Below, piece by piece: positions 44,151-53,509 of a DNA stretch of 64,000 nt. Source of the DNA: CALVLD01 sp964467585 (GTDB taxonomy: Bacteria > Bacillota > Clostridia > Christensenellales > CAG-138). The position numbers and the translations under genes were made by a program. The stretch is from assembly GCA_964467585.1 (NCBI GenBank), contig CAYXRF010000008.1, positions 1-64,000 on the forward strand, given 5' to 3'. The number at the start of each line of letters is the position of its first letter. The stretch's first letter is position 1. The notes beneath the pieces were generated by a model. That model ran no database searches. It had not been told where the DNA came from and saw only the letters and a list, made by a program, of their open reading frames with translations.

Positions 44151-44947
44151 CTTCTGCCCTCCAAAAAGGTATCGTCTTTTTTTGCGGCGCCCTGTGCCGC
44201 ATCGTCAACAGTATCTGTGGGGCGAAGCTTCATTCTGTCCCACATACCGTATTTGTATGTCGCTGAAATAGCGTTCATCATCCGCATCTCCGGATTTGGG
44301 ACTATCCTTCTGAATTCGGTGATGAGGTTTTTCATGTCCTCACGCTTTGTAAGCCCCGCAACGGGACAGTTCGCCTTTTGAACGGGAAGCTCCAAACGTC
44401 TTGCGGCGGAAAGAGCCTCCTTTTCGGGGAAAAATACCAAAGGACGGATTATAGTAACGTCCATCCTGTCCATATATGTTATCGGCGCAAACGTGTTGAG
44501 CCTGCTTTCGTAAAACAGACTCAGCAAAAAGGTTTCGATAACGTCCTCACGATTGTGACCCAAAGCGATTATATTGCAGCCGCGTTCAACGGCGGCGGTG
44601 TTAAGCGCCCCCCTGCGAAACTTTGCGCAAAGCGCACAAGGGTTTTTTTCTTTTCGGATGTTGAACACAACGTCGCCGATATCGGTTTTGATTATGTCGA
44701 GAGGCACGTCAATCGACTGCGCCCAAGCCTCCAAAGCGGAATAATCCTGTTCAACCAGACCCAGGTCCAGCATAACTCCGCAAACCTTAAAATCCTTTTT
44801 TGAGAACATACGGTATAGCTTTAGCCCATAGAGCAGCAAAAGACTGTCCTTGCCCCCGCTGACCCCAACACAAATGCTGTCGCCGTCATGTATCATGCCA
44901 TAGCGCTCATCCGCTCTGCGGATGCATCCCAATACTCGTTTCATCAA
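44135..44947 (-). CDS. ttcA: tRNA 2-thiocytidine biosynthesis protein TtcA-like
   Basis: 270 residues. The PP-loop motif G-V-S-G-G-K-D-S starts near 30, C-A-L-C-A-K-F is the CxxC that binds the 4Fe-4S cluster, and A-N-C-P-V-A-G gives the third Cys. G-H-N-R-E-D-V-I-E-T-F is the family ATPase stretch. TtcA thiolates C32 in tRNA. It sits between a lipoprotein gene (9 bases upstream) and the S41 protease gene, so all three look co-transcribed. Two adjacent ATGs can serve as start. Confidence 0.87.
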   Translation of the reverse strand: MMKRVLGCIRRADERYGMIHDGDSICVGVSGGKDSLLLLYGLKLYRMFSKKDFKVCGVMLDLGLVEQDYSALEAWAQSIDVPLDIIKTDIGDVVFNIRKEKNPCALCAKFRRGALNTAAVERGCNIIALGHNREDVIETFLLSLFYESRLNTFAPITYMDRMDVTIIRPLVFFPEKEALSAARRLELPVQKANCPVAGLTKREDMKNLITEFRRIVPNPEMRMMNAISATYKYGMWDRMKLRPTDTVDDAAQGAAKKDDTFLEGRRWKKI

Positions 44948-44956
44948 AAGCTCACA

Positions 44957-45958
44957 TCAAAAGTATATTTTGCCCGAGGTCGCCGTGATTATCCCATGTG
45001 TCGCGCCCGCCATTTGCCCTGCGGAGTTGATATACATATAGGTGCTTTCAACAACCACTATCGGCAGCTCAATATAATAGCCGTCTGAATCGTGCTGCAT
45101 AAGCGCTCTTGAAGGAATCACGTCAATCTGATATTTTATACGGATTATCGAGCCTGCGGCCTGAACGCCCATGTGGCTGAAGGAGGTCAGATACATACCC
45201 ACGTTGTGATAGTAGTTGCCCGCTTCGCCCTGCGGAAATTGACCGGTAGCCCCCTCGTACACCATGTTGCACACAAATGCGGGCAGGTCGCTTGTGGCGC
45301 ACTCATCGTCAATAGTCTGCTGTATGGCGTATATAAGCCCGCCCGACCATCCCACGGAATATGCCAATGGCGTAACAAAGGCTTCGGGATAGTCCAACAG
45401 CCAATGCCCGGAATACATGCCGCTGCCCGTGTTTGTAATATCAAACGTCCAGAAGAAAACGTCCCCCACCGAAAGGGAGGAGCAATCGACAGACGCGCCC
45501 TCATAATGTGCCGCAAACGAATTTGTGTGAGGAGCCGTTGGCGACGGCGCTGCCGTGGGAATGGGCGTGACGGCGGGCACGGGAGTTGGCGTCATGCCGG
45601 CGGGCGTTGCGGTGGGAATGCTTGTGGGCGCAGCGGAGGGTGCGCTTGTGCCTGCCGCGCCCGTGGAGGAAGGCGTTGTGACCGGTTCGCTTGCGTTGGG
45701 GGTGTTAAAAGCGTGCTCACCGCCTGCGGGAGTATTATCTGCGGGAGCGCTGCCCTCGGGGGTGTTGTCCGCCGAGTCTGTTGCGGCGGGCAGAGTCGGA
45801 CCTGCCGTAACCGTGCCATCGGGAGAAGCTGTTATCAGCGCACTTACTGTGGGCTGCACCTCGGCAGGCTTATCAACATTGCCGCAGCCTGCAAGCATCA
45901 CGACGAAAATCCCCATGCAGATTACAAAAGCGATAATCCTATATATCTGTTTGCCCAT
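44957..45958 (-). CDS. Lipoprotein with Thr/Pro-rich linker and beta domain
   Basis: 333 residues with GGAGG 7 bases before the ATG. A lipobox (V-M-L-A-G-C, Cys near 25) is followed by a long Ala/Ser/Thr/Pro linker (about 30-145, with T-P-T-P-V-P), then a beta-sandwich-like domain (V-G-D-V-F-F-W-T-F-D-I-T-N-T-G-S-G ... L-D-Y-P-E-A-F-V). The pattern resembles cohesin or Big-type folds, but no specific family can be named. It heads an operon with ttcA and the S41 protease gene. Confidence 0.7.
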   Translation of the reverse strand: MGKQIYRIIAFVICMGIFVVMLAGCGNVDKPAEVQPTVSALITASPDGTVTAGPTLPAATDSADNTPEGSAPADNTPAGGEHAFNTPNASEPVTTPSSTGAAGTSAPSAAPTSIPTATPAGMTPTPVPAVTPIPTAAPSPTAPHTNSFAAHYEGASVDCSSLSVGDVFFWTFDITNTGSGMYSGHWLLDYPEAFVTPLAYSVGWSGGLIYAIQQTIDDECATSDLPAFVCNMVYEGATGQFPQGEAGNYYHNVGMYLTSFSHMGVQAAGSIIRIKYQIDVIPSRALMQHDSDGYYIELPIVVVESTYMYINSAGQMAGATHGIITATSGKIYF

Positions 45959-45996
45959 ATAATGACCTCCGAATCAGATGTTGTTAAGTCTGTTGC

Positions 45997-46027
45997 ATTA
46001 TACACGCTTTGCGATGTATTTTGTAAA
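45997..46027 (-). promoter_or_regulatory. Promoter of the lipoprotein-ttcA-S41 operon
   Basis: Minus-strand TTTACA (46022-46027) and TATAAT (45997-46002) with a 19-base spacer, just after the end of the GNAT gene. Confidence 0.55.
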
Positions 46028-46043
46028 CAAACGGTGAAAATAA

Positions 46044-46646
46044 TCAATCGGCACGGCAGCACGAGTGGTCGCCGTCCGCAAGACGATTCAAGTATTCCGA
46101 CTGCAGTATAGCATAATGATACTGACTGCGCCACTGCAGCTTTTGCCGCACATGGGTGCGGCAGCTGCTTTTGAAGCACGCCTCGCGCCGCATGCCTATG
46201 CGCTCCATAACGTGAGCGGAAGCGTTGTTTTCTGTGTCGCAGACGGCAAATATTCGATGCAAATCAAGCCCCAAAAAGCCAAAGCGCAAAAAGCCGTTTG
46301 CCGCTTCTGTCGCATAGCCCATGTGCCAGTAATGCATATTCAGCAGATAGCCAAGCTCCGCCTGCCTGCCCTCGTCCTTAACATATAGCCCCATGGCGCC
46401 GATAAGCTCATCGGTATCCTTCAGGCACAGCGCAAAATCAAATACAGAACGCTTTTCTTCAATTTGATGCGCAAGCCGAGTATAAACAAATTTTTCAACG
46501 TCCTCAACGCTTTCGGGACCCCAGTCCATATACTCGGTGTTGGCGGCAACTCCGCAATAGGCAAACACAGCCTCGACATCATTGGGAGAAAACTCCCGTG
46601 CGTAAAGCCGCTCGGTTTCAAATATTACAGGAGCGACAGTATTCAT
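46044..46646 (-). CDS. GNAT family N-acetyltransferase (RimJ/RimL type)
   Basis: 200 residues. The start F-E-T-E-R-L-Y-A-R-E-F, the acetyl-CoA loop region (L-G-Y-L-L-N ... H-M-G-Y-A-T-E-A), and A-V-C-D-T-E-N-N-A-S-A-H-V-M-E-R-I-G-M-R are the RimJ/RimL pattern. The C-terminal W-R-S-Q-Y-H-Y-A-I-L is typical. Such enzymes acetylate protein N-termini or small amines; the substrate is unknown. It follows the adenine deaminase gene by 6 bases. Confidence 0.87.
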   Translation of the reverse strand: MNTVAPVIFETERLYAREFSPNDVEAVFAYCGVAANTEYMDWGPESVEDVEKFVYTRLAHQIEEKRSVFDFALCLKDTDELIGAMGLYVKDEGRQAELGYLLNMHYWHMGYATEAANGFLRFGFLGLDLHRIFAVCDTENNASAHVMERIGMRREACFKSSCRTHVRQKLQWRSQYHYAILQSEYLNRLADGDHSCCRAD

Positions 46647-46652
46647 ACAAGC

Positions 46653-48365
46653 TCACTCCCTATCAATAAAGCTCATTGTTGTAACGTCAAACAGCCCCAT
46701 ATCGGTCAGGCGAACCTGTGGTATCACGGGCAGTGCAAGGAATGAAAGCATTATCAGCGGGTCGGTGTTTTTTGAAGCTCCCAGGTAGCTTGCCGCGTCA
46801 AGCAGAGCGCGTTGACACTTCAACACCTCCTCAACGGGAGCATCCGTCATCAGCCCCGCGATAGGCAGAGGAAGCCTTGCCAGCACAATGCCGCGGCTTA
46901 CCACGCAGTAGCCGCCGCCGCATTCCTTCAGCGTTTCAACAGCGGTCAGCATATCGTCGTCATTATCGCCCGCCACAACAATATTGTGCGAATCATGCGC
47001 CACGGTGGAGGCGATAGCGCCGTTGTGTATGCCAAGCCCGCTCACAATGCCAAGCCCGATGTTGCCCGTCGCCTGATGACGTTCAATAACGGCAAGCTTG
47101 TCCAAACCGTAGCCCGCAACAAAATTGCCCTTTTCATCGGTGGGAACCTCACGGCGTTCAAGTAGAGTAACAAGCTGATTGTTAACCGTGCGGATTATAG
47201 GCATGGGGTTCGAGACGGCAAGCGCAAGGTCGCTTTTTTGCACGGGAGCGCAGTGAACGCTGCCGTATACATCGTTGGGAATCACGGGGATGGGCCATTG
47301 CTTATCGGGGTCGTAAAGCTCACCCGAGGTGAAAACCGCTTTGGGACGAATGTCGGTTATGTCGTCAAACACAATCATGTCTGCGCGATATCCGGGCGCG
47401 ATGGCGCCCACACGCGGCAAGGCAAATGTTCTTGCGGTGTTTATAGTCGCCATGCGAATGGCGTCAATCGGGGGAATCCCGTGCTTCACGGCAGTATTCA
47501 CAATGTGGTTGATATGCCCTTCACGCAATATGTTTTCAATGTGCTTATCATCCGTGCAGAAGCATATGCCGTCTGTCGACAGCCTTTCGCTTACAATACA
47601 GTCAAGCATTTCGTCAATACCGTTGGCGGCGGAGCCTATGCGGATAAGCACATTCATGCCGCAGCGCAGCTTTTCTTTCATTTCGGATGCGGTGGAGCAT
47701 TCGTGGTCTGTTCTTGGGCCCGCCACACAATAGGCGTTTAGCCGTCTGCCGCAAAGAAGCGGCGCGTGTCCGTCTATCGGACGGTTGAAAAAAAGCGTAA
47801 GCTTGTCAAGCATCTCGTCATCGCCGTCAACCACAGAGGTGTAGTCCATCACCTCACCAAGCCCAAGCACACGGCTTTTGCGCTTGATAACAAATGTTTC
47901 AAGATCCTCCGCGGCAAGCTTTGCGCCGCTGTGCTCATAGGGAGTGGAGGGCACGCAGGACGGGAGCATAAAATAGACGGTCATGGGCAGGTCGTATGTC
48001 AGCTTGTATATTGCGCGAATGCCCCATATGCCCGCAACGTTGGCAATCTCATGCGGGTCTGCGATTATTGTGGTAGTCCCCTTAGGCACGATAACGCTTG
48101 CGAAGGACGCGGGCGTAACCATAGAGCTTTCAATATGCACATGCGCATCAATAAATCCGGGAGCGACATATGCGCCCTTTGCGTCAAAAACATTGTCGCA
48201 TTGATAATCATCGCCGACGCCAATCACGGTATCCCCGTTAACGGCTATGTCGGCGTCAATCACTTCATTCGTAAATACGTTAACAACGCGTGCGTTTTTA
48301 ACCACAAGCGTGGCGTCGCCGTCACGCGCTGCGCGTATCAACCTCGGTAATTCGGCAGCCTTCAT
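46653..48365 (-). CDS. ade: Adenine deaminase
   Basis: 570 residues with AGGTG before the ATG. Motifs include P-G-F-I-D-A-H-V-H-I-E-S-S-M (metal His-x-His), D-P-H-E-I-A-N-V, H-A-P-L-L, F-C-T-D-D-K and the C-terminal family domain with H-D-S-H-N-I-V-V-A-G. It deaminates adenine to hypoxanthine in purine salvage or breakdown, using Mn or Fe in relatives. A molybdenum hydroxylase gene nearby (50130) would carry the product toward xanthine and urate. Confidence 0.93.
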   Translation of the reverse strand: MKAAELPRLIRAARDGDATLVVKNARVVNVFTNEVIDADIAVNGDTVIGVGDDYQCDNVFDAKGAYVAPGFIDAHVHIESSMVTPASFASVIVPKGTTTIIADPHEIANVAGIWGIRAIYKLTYDLPMTVYFMLPSCVPSTPYEHSGAKLAAEDLETFVIKRKSRVLGLGEVMDYTSVVDGDDEMLDKLTLFFNRPIDGHAPLLCGRRLNAYCVAGPRTDHECSTASEMKEKLRCGMNVLIRIGSAANGIDEMLDCIVSERLSTDGICFCTDDKHIENILREGHINHIVNTAVKHGIPPIDAIRMATINTARTFALPRVGAIAPGYRADMIVFDDITDIRPKAVFTSGELYDPDKQWPIPVIPNDVYGSVHCAPVQKSDLALAVSNPMPIIRTVNNQLVTLLERREVPTDEKGNFVAGYGLDKLAVIERHQATGNIGLGIVSGLGIHNGAIASTVAHDSHNIVVAGDNDDDMLTAVETLKECGGGYCVVSRGIVLARLPLPIAGLMTDAPVEEVLKCQRALLDAASYLGASKNTDPLIMLSFLALPVIPQVRLTDMGLFDVTTMSFIDRE

Positions 48366-48396
48366 GCTTCACCTCGAAAAAAGATTGATTTCGAAT

Positions 48397-48405
48397 ATTA
48401 TATCA
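48397..48405 (-). promoter_or_regulatory. Extended -10 promoter of ade
   Basis: The minus strand reads TGATATAAT, with a leader of about 25-30 bases to the ade start codon, too short for a riboswitch. Confidence 0.6.
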
Positions 48406-48561
48406 CAACCGTATATTAATTGAAATACCCAAAAATGATGATTCCGCAGCAGGATTGAGGCAATGCGCATTAATCGGGCAGCAGGGTGAATCACCATATC
48501 CGCACAAAGCGCGTCAAAAGACAACGCAAAAATAAACGCCTGCGCAGCGTGAACGGCAAAA

Positions 48562-48612
48562 AATCAACCGCCTCATTTTTGCAAAGCGTCATGCGCTGCA
48601 AAAAGAGGCGGT
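48562..48612 (-). terminator. Long hairpin terminator of the exported Ig-like gene
   Basis: ACCGCCTC (48567-48574) pairs with GAGGCGGT (48605-48612), and the stem extends inward through TTTTGC/GCAAAA and AGCG/CGCT-type pairs. On the minus strand it is followed by a T6 tract a few bases on. Confidence 0.7.
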
Positions 48613-48683
48613 CACGTCATTATTTACATTTTATTAAGCGCTAATCGAAAGCAGACCTTTCAGCGCTCTGACGTGGGCTTAGC

Positions 48684-49988
48684 TTATCCTTCAACAAACC
48701 AAACAAAAAACCTCGGTACGCCGCTGCCGTTCAAGCCCAACGGATGCCCATATATGCGGTTATAGCTCTTGCCCACGGTAAGAGCGCCCGCGGTGGAATA
48801 GTGGTTGTAGTATTGAAGCTCAATTGTGTTGCCGTCCGCAAGCTCAATTGTCACAATAAGGCTGTCGCCGTCCTCAACAACGGAAGTAACAGTCCCCTTT
48901 ACCTCATATGCGCGGTCGGAGGGGCGGGTGAACGCGTTGTAATCCGTTGCCCATGCTCCCTCAATATAGGAAGCCCAGTCGGGGGCGCGCTGAACGTGTA
49001 TGTCACGCGTGTAGCTTGCGCCGCCGGGGGAGGAGGCGGTCAACGTCAAAACATAGTCTCCCGCCTGTGACAGCACGGCGTCAAAGCGGAACAGACCCGT
49101 TTCATCAACAGTCGGCTCTGCGGCAAAGCTGACATATTCGGAAGCGCAGCTGACCGAAAGGGAGTATCCGATGGGAACCTTACCCCAAACGGAAACGGTA
49201 TCAACGGAGTTTTTCACGCGCTGATTGTATGTGCTGTCGCCGTATTCATAAGGAAGCTGTATCGGGGCGTCGCCCGCCGCAACGGTTGTTACCGTAACGT
49301 GAAAAACCATGCGGTTTATTTGATAGCCGCCCATGCGCGCCTCCGCGATAACGTCAAAGCTGCCGGACTGCAAAAACGGAATTGATATTGAAAAGCTGCC
49401 GTCCGCGCCAACCAAAGCGGTTTCACCGCCAACGGTAATAACGGCGTCAATCTGCGCAACCGAGCCGCTGATTGTAACAACGCCGTCCTCCGCGGAAACA
49501 TCCGCGGGGGTGGCGTACACGATATCCAGCGCGGGCACGTCAAGCTGAACGGAACCAATGCGCACCTGAGTTTGGGTTCCGTCATCATTCAGCATGTAAA
49601 CCAACGGCGTTGCGCTGTACACAGAGCCGTCAACAGGCTCGGACGACATAAGACAGCTTGAAGGCACGTTGAAATTAACAACACCGTCCGTGCCGACAGT
49701 AACCTCCTGATGTGCATCCTGAGCGGTTACAAACATCAGCCTTGTTCCCGAGGCGGCATAAACGCTGACAAGATAGTTATCCGTGTTGTCGGGATTTACA
49801 ACGATTGAATTACGGCTGTCGCCCACCATGCCCGAAGGGTCGGCAATAGGCACAACATCATCCGGATCAACGCTGCCTATACAGCCCGTACACAAAAGCG
49901 AAACGGCGGCAAAAACAGCCGCGCAGACCGCGGCGCACAAGCTTCTCGGCATAAAATGCGGTTTTGCACAACCGACCGTGTTTTTCAT
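48684..49988 (-). CDS. Exported lipoprotein with Ig-like repeats
   Basis: 434 residues from ATG 49988, 10 bases after GGAGG. A long N-terminal region ends in a hydrophobic stretch and lipobox (L-L-C-T-G-C). The mature part holds three or four beta modules of ~85 residues, one with the bacterial Ig-like pattern V-T-I-S-G-S-V-A-Q-I-D-A-V-I-T-V-G-G and one with the adhesin-like S-P-G-G-A-S-Y-T-R-D-I. The C-terminus (V-K-G-T-V-T-S-V-V-E-D-G ... I-E-L) resembles an OB-like strand run. No catalytic motif. Surface binding is plausible but unproven. Confidence 0.7.
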   Translation of the reverse strand: MKNTVGCAKPHFMPRSLCAAVCAAVFAAVSLLCTGCIGSVDPDDVVPIADPSGMVGDSRNSIVVNPDNTDNYLVSVYAASGTRLMFVTAQDAHQEVTVGTDGVVNFNVPSSCLMSSEPVDGSVYSATPLVYMLNDDGTQTQVRIGSVQLDVPALDIVYATPADVSAEDGVVTISGSVAQIDAVITVGGETALVGADGSFSISIPFLQSGSFDVIAEARMGGYQINRMVFHVTVTTVAAGDAPIQLPYEYGDSTYNQRVKNSVDTVSVWGKVPIGYSLSVSCASEYVSFAAEPTVDETGLFRFDAVLSQAGDYVLTLTASSPGGASYTRDIHVQRAPDWASYIEGAWATDYNAFTRPSDRAYEVKGTVTSVVEDGDSLIVTIELADGNTIELQYYNHYSTAGALTVGKSYNRIYGHPLGLNGSGVPRFFVWFVEG

Positions 49989-50037
49989 AGGTTTCAAGCC
50001 TCCTATAACATAAAGAAATAATTACAAATAAATTCGC

Positions 50038-50062
50038 CTGACGGTATTGTATTGCCGTCTGT
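50038..50062 (-). repeat. Imperfect palindrome downstream of the molybdenum hydroxylase gene
   Basis: ACGGTATTGTATTGCCGT (50041-50058) is near-symmetric, with one wobble and one mismatch. No T-run follows on the minus strand. It lies between the hydroxylase stop and the start of the exported Ig-like gene and may be an operator or a weak hairpin. Confidence 0.35.
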
Positions 50063-50129
50063 TAATATAACGCGTAAGCCTCTCGCAAGGTTCCAAACCC
50101 AACGGAAGCTCACGCCCTCAGGCGCACTG

Positions 50130-52751
50130 CTATGGCTTTTGCGGAGGATTTTTTCCATACGGCGTGTTGATTAGAGGAAGTGAATTGCGTTTAACACCGT
50201 CAAGCCGATAGTAAGCCTCCGCCACTGCGGGAGCGGTGGGTATGGATGTTATCTCCCCGATACCCTTTGCGCCAAAGGCAACGTTAAGCCCCTGCTTCTC
50301 AACAAGAATTGCGCGGATAAGCGGAGCTTTGTCCGCGCGAAAAAGCCCAAGCGTGCCAAATTTGGCTGTGGGACGGCAATTTTCAAGCGGGAAGCTCTCG
50401 GTCAGCGCAAACCCGCAGGACATAAGGACTCCTCCCTCTATTTGCCCCTCACAGCTTTGGGGATTGACTACCCGTCCAACGTCATGCGCGGCTGCTATCT
50501 CACGGATTGTACCGTCGTCGTTCAAAATGCAGAGCTGTGTGGCGTATCCGTAGGCAACATGGCTTACGGGGTTTTTAACGTCCGCGCCCAGTCTGTCGGT
50601 TTTTGCAAGGTACTCACCATAAAACTCCTCACCCTCCATTTGAATAAGAGAGCGTCCGTTTCGCGCCGCGTTAAAGGCAACGCAGGCGCGCCGCACTGCT
50701 TCACCGGAAATCAGCGTGTGACGGCTGCCGGAGGTGGTTCCGCTGTCGGGAGCGTCAAACGTGGTTGAGGGTTCAACAATTATCTCATCAGCCGAAAGCC
50801 CGGTCGCTTCTCCCGCCATCTGCAAAAGCACAGTCCCAAGCCCCTGCCCGATGCACGAGCCGCCCACAAATATGTGCAGCCTTGCGCCCGTTACGGCAAG
50901 CCGCGCCCTGCCCCAATCGGGCAGACCCACGCCCACGCCGCTGTTCTTCATTGCGCAGGCAACGCCCTTAATTTTTGCGGAATCGTATGCGTCCTTTACG
51001 GCAAGCAGGGTTTCGGCAAGCGCGGTGGCGCCGTCGGTAATCTGCCCGTTGGGAAGCTCCTGCATGGGACGAATGGCGTTTCTCCAACGAATTTCCCATG
51101 AGGATATTCCCACAACGTCCGCCATTCGGCTCAGCAGACTTTCAATGGCAAAGCAGGTTTGAGTCACGCCAAAGCCCCTGAACGCACCTGCGGGAGGATT
51201 GTTGGTGTAGTATGCGTATCCGTCAATTTCAAAATTCTGATAGTTATAAGGCCCGGAGGCGTGCGTGCAGGCGCGCTCAAGCACAGGGCCGCCAAGCGAA
51301 GCATATGCGCCCGTGTCGGCAATCACATTTGCCATAACTCCGCGGATTATGCCGTTTTCATCGCACCCAAGCGTAAATTCCATATCCATCGGATGTCTTT
51401 TGGGATGTATAAGCAGGCTTTCCGCACGGGTGAGCTTAACCTTAACGGGCTTGCCAGTTATGTAGGAAAGCAGCGCGGCGTGATGCTGCACGGTAACGTC
51501 CTCTTTGCCGCCAAAGCCGCCTCCGACAAGCATATTTTTAACACGCACAAGCTCAACCGGCAAGCCGAGCATAGGCGCTGTCTCCCCGCGTGTGTCATAC
51601 GCACCCTGATCGGACGAGTATATGTTGACTCCGCGCACGCCGTCTAAAGAGGTAAACGGCTCCGCCACGGCGCACTCCGGCTCAAGAAAAGCGTGCTCCG
51701 TCCACGGGGTGTGAAAAACGTCCTTCAAAACGTGAGCGGAGGAGGCGATCGCCGCCTTTGCGTCCCCACGCGCAACATGCTTGTGCGCAAGAAGATTGCC
51801 CACGGGTATGCCGCCCATCGGAATGCCCTCTTTATATTCCCAAGCGGGATGAACGTCGCCCGCGCCGCTTGCCATAGCTTCGTATGGCGAACGGATAGGC
51901 TCCAGCTCCTCATATTCAACATTAATAAGCGATTTTGCCTTTTCAACCGTTTGATAATCCCTTGCGGCAACAAGCGCGATGGCATCGCCGAGATAGTGCG
52001 TTACGCCGCCAACCGGGATAAGAGTGTCCCAATCCTTTACAAGATGACCAACCTTGATTTTGCCGGGAATGTCCGCCGCCGTAAGCACCGCTTCAACGCC
52101 ATCCAAAGCCCTTGCGGCGGAAACATCGATGCTTTTTACCACGGCACGCGGATATGCGGAGCGCAGAGCCGAGCCGTACAGCATTCCGTCAATATAAATA
52201 TCATCGGGGTATTGCCCCGTTCCCGTGACCTTGCCGCAAACGTCTATGCGCCGTATGGGCGAGCCAAGGCGATTTTCAGCGGCTTCATCGGGGATTTTGC
52301 CCACGCGCAGCACCTGCGCGGCAAGCAGTATCGCCTTTACAATTTTTACATAGCCCGTGCAGCGGCATATATTGCCTCGAATGGCTTTTCGCACATCGGA
52401 CTCATTCGGAGAGGGACAGACGTCCAGCAACGCCTTTGCGCACAGCACCATACCGGGTATGCAAAAGCCGCATTGAACCGCGCCCGCCTCACCAAAGGCA
52501 TAGGAATACACGTCGCGCTCAAATGCTGAAAGCCCCTCAACCGTAAGTATGTGCCTGCCCGCAAGCCTTTCGGTTTTGAATACGCAAGCCTTGGCGGTTT
52601 TGCCGTCGATTATCACGGTGCAGGTTCCGCAGGCGCCCTCCGAACAGCCATCCTTTACAGACGTCAAATGAAGCTCGTCCCTTAAAAAACGCAGCAACGA
52701 AACCCCCTCCGGGGCTTGTACAGACTGTCCGTTAACAAAAAGCTCAACCAT
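50130..52751 (-). CDS. Xanthine dehydrogenase-type molybdenum hydroxylase with fused 2Fe-2S domain
   Basis: 873 residues with AAAGGAG before the ATG. Residues ~1-155 form the two 2Fe-2S domains: D-G-C-S-E-G-A-C-G-T-C with a later Cys, then C-G-F-C-I-P-G and N-I-C-R-C-T-G-Y. The remainder is the molybdopterin-binding part, with R-I-D-V-C-G-K-V-T-G-T-G-Q-Y, G-G-G-F-G-G-K-E-D and G-A-F-R-G-F-G. The fusion of 2Fe-2S and molybdenum domains without FAD is the layout of selenium-dependent xanthine dehydrogenase. Selenium use cannot be read, since the labile selenium is not encoded. The mocA gene is directly upstream. Confidence 0.88.
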   Translation of the reverse strand: MVELFVNGQSVQAPEGVSLLRFLRDELHLTSVKDGCSEGACGTCTVIIDGKTAKACVFKTERLAGRHILTVEGLSAFERDVYSYAFGEAGAVQCGFCIPGMVLCAKALLDVCPSPNESDVRKAIRGNICRCTGYVKIVKAILLAAQVLRVGKIPDEAAENRLGSPIRRIDVCGKVTGTGQYPDDIYIDGMLYGSALRSAYPRAVVKSIDVSAARALDGVEAVLTAADIPGKIKVGHLVKDWDTLIPVGGVTHYLGDAIALVAARDYQTVEKAKSLINVEYEELEPIRSPYEAMASGAGDVHPAWEYKEGIPMGGIPVGNLLAHKHVARGDAKAAIASSAHVLKDVFHTPWTEHAFLEPECAVAEPFTSLDGVRGVNIYSSDQGAYDTRGETAPMLGLPVELVRVKNMLVGGGFGGKEDVTVQHHAALLSYITGKPVKVKLTRAESLLIHPKRHPMDMEFTLGCDENGIIRGVMANVIADTGAYASLGGPVLERACTHASGPYNYQNFEIDGYAYYTNNPPAGAFRGFGVTQTCFAIESLLSRMADVVGISSWEIRWRNAIRPMQELPNGQITDGATALAETLLAVKDAYDSAKIKGVACAMKNSGVGVGLPDWGRARLAVTGARLHIFVGGSCIGQGLGTVLLQMAGEATGLSADEIIVEPSTTFDAPDSGTTSGSRHTLISGEAVRRACVAFNAARNGRSLIQMEGEEFYGEYLAKTDRLGADVKNPVSHVAYGYATQLCILNDDGTIREIAAAHDVGRVVNPQSCEGQIEGGVLMSCGFALTESFPLENCRPTAKFGTLGLFRADKAPLIRAILVEKQGLNVAFGAKGIGEITSIPTAPAVAEAYYRLDGVKRNSLPLINTPYGKNPPQKP

Positions 52752-52753
52752 TG

Positions 52754-53353
52754 TTACTCCTTTGGAGCAATAGAGAACGCTTTCGCGTCAAGAGCGGTAT
52801 CAATATCCAAAAGCTCACACGCGTCGGCGTCAACAAGCCGTAAAAGTTCTGTATGACGCGCAATTACCGCGCCGCCGCCAATATCGCCCTCAAGCGAATT
52901 AAGTTCACCTAACAAAGCGGCGGGAAACACGCAGGGATTGCCGCGTCTGCCGTCGTGCGAAAGAGCGGCAACGCCAATGGGAAATTCCCGCCACGCGGAC
53001 ATAAGCCGCCCCACGGTTTTGGCACAAAGAAGGGGCTGGTCGGCAACCATGAACATAACGCCCTCGGGCGCCGCGCCGCTTTTCAACAGCGCGTCTATAC
53101 CAAGCGCGATTGTTCTGCTGACGCCCAATTCGGGACGATCGTTCAAAACGGGAATATAGCCGCGCCGCATTGCCTCATCAAGTATTTCAGCGTATTGTGA
53201 AACAACGGCAACAGCGCCAAAGCCGCCTCCGTCCGCAGCGTCAAAGCATCGAATATAAAGGGGCTTGCCCATGTATTCAAGCGCGAGCTTGTTGCCGCCG
53301 AAGCGAACGCCGCTTCCCGCCGCCATAATGACGCAGCCGGTACGCAAAAACAT
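52754..53353 (-). CDS. mocA: Molybdenum cofactor cytidylyltransferase-like protein (MocA/YgfJ)
   Basis: 199 residues. V-I-M-A-A-G-S-G-V-R-F-G-G-N-K is the nucleotide-binding loop, and N-D-R-P-E-L-G-V-S-R-T-I and M-V-A-D-Q-P-L are the YgfJ-type stretches. MocA joins CMP to molybdopterin for hydroxylases, or YgfJ assists them in other ways. It lies 2 bases before the hydroxylase gene, so the two are one unit and almost certainly partners. Confidence 0.88.
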   Translation of the reverse strand: MFLRTGCVIMAAGSGVRFGGNKLALEYMGKPLYIRCFDAADGGGFGAVAVVSQYAEILDEAMRRGYIPVLNDRPELGVSRTIALGIDALLKSGAAPEGVMFMVADQPLLCAKTVGRLMSAWREFPIGVAALSHDGRRGNPCVFPAALLGELNSLEGDIGGGAVIARHTELLRLVDADACELLDIDTALDAKAFSIAPKE

Positions 53354-53426
53354 ACCCCCTCAAAACAAAAACTGAATCCCTATCGGTATAATAGCACACT
53401 TATTCATTCATGGCAAGCATGGCAAA

Positions 53427-53460
53427 GGCTCATCACGGCAATCAAAACCGATGATGAGCC
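53427..53460 (-). terminator. Hairpin after the SpoIIQ-like gene
   Basis: GGCTCATCA (53427-53435) pairs with TGATGAGCC (53452-53460). Read on the minus strand it is followed by TTTGCC, so termination is probably weak. Confidence 0.4.
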
Positions 53461-53509
53461 TGCTTTGTCACATATCGTGCGCCACAGCGAAAAAAATCCA
53501 TAGCGACGC

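Larger units (their letters stand above)
48366..48683. other. Intergenic region between ade and the exported Ig-like protein gene
   Basis: 318 bases. The ade side has an extended -10 (TGATATAAT, minus strand, 48397-48405). The other side holds the hairpin terminator at 48567-48612 and a further AGCGCT-flanked inverted repeat near 48637-48657. No purine riboswitch core and no further gene were seen. Confidence 0.6.

Noticed and set aside
45173..46111. 312-codon plus-strand frame rich in Arg, Cys and Gly
   Set aside because: It is the complement of the Thr/Pro linker of the lipoprotein gene; composition is a by-product of that linker.
48366..48440. Purine riboswitch before adenine deaminase
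   Set aside because: The predicted leader is only about 25-30 bases, and no purine aptamer core was found in the region.
51693..52529. 278-codon plus-strand frame opposite the molybdenum hydroxylase gene
   Set aside because: Shadow of the hydroxylase reading frame, with no recognisable domain.
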